64,000 bases of DNA, from assembly GCA_936440205.1 (NCBI GenBank), contig OW387139.1:3213596-3277595 (forward strand). The letters are read 5' to 3'. Below the pieces are notes generated by a model. That model ran no database searches, was not told the DNA's origin, and saw only the letters and a program-made list of their open reading frames with translations. This document shows, piece by piece, positions 61,741-64,000 of the stretch. Made by a program: the position numbers and the translations under genes. Source of the DNA: Lepidonotus clava. Its lineage: Eukaryota > Annelida > Polychaeta > Phyllodocida > Polynoidae. Position 1 is the stretch's first letter, and each line of letters begins with the position of its first letter.

Positions 61741-64000
61741 TAAAAACTTCCCAGATATTAAACAGGGAATCTGTCTGGCTGTCCTTTGAAAAACAAGCCT
61801 TGAGGCAAAGTGACCGGTGAGTGACCGGTCCCTGACCACAACTCTGCCGCGATCCGGGATCATCCGAGGCGGGACCTTCGGATTACCCAACAATAACTAG
61901 TGGTGACCAGACAGTGACCCCTCTTTCAGCATACTGCTATGCCCCCTAGCCCTGCCCCCTGGCCCGCGGCTAAAATTGACATGCGGTGACCTTCAATAGA
62001 ACTGGACCTGTGAGGATCTAACAAACACATTGTGGATGGCCACTGAAAATGCCTGAAGCTTGTGAAGTGTTAAGGAAACACTCAACTATCCCTTCTGAAA
62101 GCCTGTTTGATACAGGCAATAACATCTAACATGTGGCCAGGCTTGTATTTGTGTTGGGATTATCTTAATTTTTAGCGTAAACCACACTGACTGAAAACAA
62201 AGTAACTGCATCACATTTACCAAGATAGTTCGTAAATTGAATTGCACAAGTAAGGATCTTTATGTTATTGCATTACATTTATCATGATAGTTGATCAATT
62301 TAACTGCACTAGTAAGGGTCTGGAATGACTCATGTTCTTTGCCTAATAGGGATCTTTGAGGCAAAAATGTACGGAAACAATTGGCTATCGGGTTTACCTG
62401 ACCAAGCCATGTCTGACTCATATCACCTGTGACCATGCAGTTTATACAGGTGTGGCATTGCCATAGGAACTATCTATAAAAGACTTGAAAGGTTCCGAGC
62501 AACTTCCTAACTTCCCTTTACTGAGGTCTCGGTGGTGGGTAAAGGGAGAGCAAAAGGGGTGGTTGCCCCCTCCCCCCCTTTCAGATCATGGGATGATTTT
62601 TGTAATCAAACTACATTCAATGATAAAATAAAAAAAATCTCATTTTTGTAGGGATAGTTTTCACTTTTCTATTGGGGATGGGGTGATTTGCTCCATTCCC
62701 TAGATGACTGATTCTGGATCCGCCTCTGGGCCTCATTTTCATTGAACATATAGGGGAAAAAAAGGTTTCCCACCTTTTTTTTGCCTACTGTACCTATCTC
62801 CAAAGGCAAGCCTACTGCCTCCACTGACCCAACCTGTCCAACCTTACTGCCCTACCTTCTCTATCCGTCTAACCCTCACCACCCTCACTCACGCTGCCCC
62901 GCAGCTCGTATTGACGAATGCGTCCAATGACGCTTCACCCAGATTTGGCCAGATTAGCCTATCGGAAGCGGAAGTAGCCTAAGGTGACAATCGATCCACA
63001 GAAAGCGGTGACAAAAAAAGAGCAAAGGGTAAAAATAACGGATAAAAGGCAAAGCGTACAAATAGACACGACTGGTGGGCCACAACCAACAGTGACATGA
63101 ACCCTCGCCTTTGTTATATAGATTCACTTTTTTTCCCCTTATAAGACATGGATTCTATATGATATTGCTGGTCACCAAAAAGCATCATACTGAGGGGGCC
63201 TATACTTGGAAACATAAGGAAGAGGCTTAAGAGCAAAATGTTTCAGTTTTGTGCTATTCTAGAATAGTTCACACCTGAGATGTTTTTGAGAAGTATGTTG
63301 TCCAAGAAGTTGATATTTTTTCCTAGCAGTTTTAAGGACCCACTAGTATTGAAATAATTCTGTTTTCTTTCTCAAACCACCCAAGTCAGGATACAATTCT
63401 CATTAGTGATTATATCATAACCAGAGTCAAGTGAAACTTCTCTTAATAAGGTGCCATTCAAAGAAAACAAAAAGATGTCCTTAAAGGCTGAACCTTGGGT
63501 TAAAGGGTTCACCAGGACCACCATTACAACCCCCACCTCACCTCCTATGCCCAAAGACCGACTGGTCTCTCCGACCCACTGCTGCGACAACCGCCACAAA
63601 CATTTGCCCGGACAGGAAACAGGTCATCTTCCCCACCTCCTTTTCTTCTTTTAGGAGAGTTCGATTTGACCATCCGGATGCTCTTCTAATCAATTGTGAG
63701 AATTGGGCTTCCCCAAATTCTCGTTGATTCAGTCGCTTTTTAGTTTGGCAGTTGCCTATTACAAAGTTCACAGTTCTCGGCCAGAGATTAATTTCTAATC
63801 GCATTGCCAATCAGCTCAGAAAAGAGCGGTTAATATGGAGGACTGAATTATTTTAGTGCTTTTTGTGGGATTATTTCCCTTGGTTCTGGATTATTTCATT
63901 CATTTTCACTCATCATGAGATGTGAGTGAAAAAAGAAACTTTCAATGGGGCTATTACTCTGACTTTTAAGACTGACTTTTTAATCCAAGTTTTTCTTGGC
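61741..64000. other. Gene-free right end
   Basis: No exon was recognised. CTGGATCCGCCTCTG near 62715-62729 is one end of the MITE family seen at 54267, apparently truncated. GGAAGCGGAAGTAGCC near 62965-62980 holds two ETS-type words. Confidence 0.35.

Noticed and set aside
1-64000. Bacterial-type systems, CRISPR arrays, or virus-derived elements
   Set aside because: Nothing of the kind was seen. The introns, SINEs and MITEs mark this as an animal nuclear genome, and no LTR or capsid/envelope-type remnants were recognised.

Overview
The window looks like intronic DNA from an animal nuclear genome. It is AT-rich and dominated by non-coding sequence, with widely spaced small exons bounded by GT/AG splice sites, tRNA-derived SINEs, many short foldback DNA elements (MITEs) and several minisatellites. 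The SINE bodies (an 'ATATAGCTGAAAAATTGCTG' core, tails of CAT or CAAA, 'GTTAAAC' motifs) remind me of marine invertebrates, especially molluscs and other lophotrochozoans. That placement is an impression, not a proof.

One gene is recognised with confidence. It is a Mint/X11/LIN-10 (APBA) adaptor on the minus strand. Six exons were resolved to the base, in transcript order 47852-47743, 47281-47251, 33469-33318, 22060-21974, 21452-21366 and 20127-19963. They encode an acidic linker, a 31-nt basic microexon and the PTB domain. The splice phases agree at every junction. The PDZ exons are not found between 1 and 19962, so they probably lie left of the window behind an intron of at least 19.9 kb. 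The N-terminal exons lie to the right, inside or beyond the window.

The most interesting point is that the two exons at 22060-21974 and 21452-21366 are alternative versions of the same 29-codon PTB segment. They have equal length, equal phase and 19 of 29 identical residues, which marks them as candidate mutually exclusive exons. Two copies of one foldback MITE flank the second of them.

Layout: 1-2640 is unremarkable; 2870-3320 is a 54-bp satellite rich in AGGTCA; 3515-3640 is a weak plus-strand exon candidate; 3654-4130 is a 248-bp tandem duplication; 7623-8349 is a TTAA-flanked element with a nested palindrome; 10671-10928 is a MITE; 12.2-13.5 kb holds two dispersed repeats; 17901-18283 is a promoter-like cluster plus a phased E-box array; 19963-22060 is the PTB exon cluster; 26.6-28.3 kb is a patch of small plus-strand ORFs; 33.3-33.5 kb is the first PTB exon; 37.7 and 48.5 kb are SINEs; 41.8 kb is a palindromic MITE; 44.2-44.8 kb is a satellite; 47.2-47.95 kb holds two APBA exons and a run of nuclear-receptor half-sites; 48.9-57.4 kb is rich in MITEs and repeats; 58.9-60.2 kb is a 55-bp minisatellite with a MITE inserted in it; 61.4-61.75 kb is a G-rich tract. 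No retrovirus-like, LTR or other virus-derived element was recognised.
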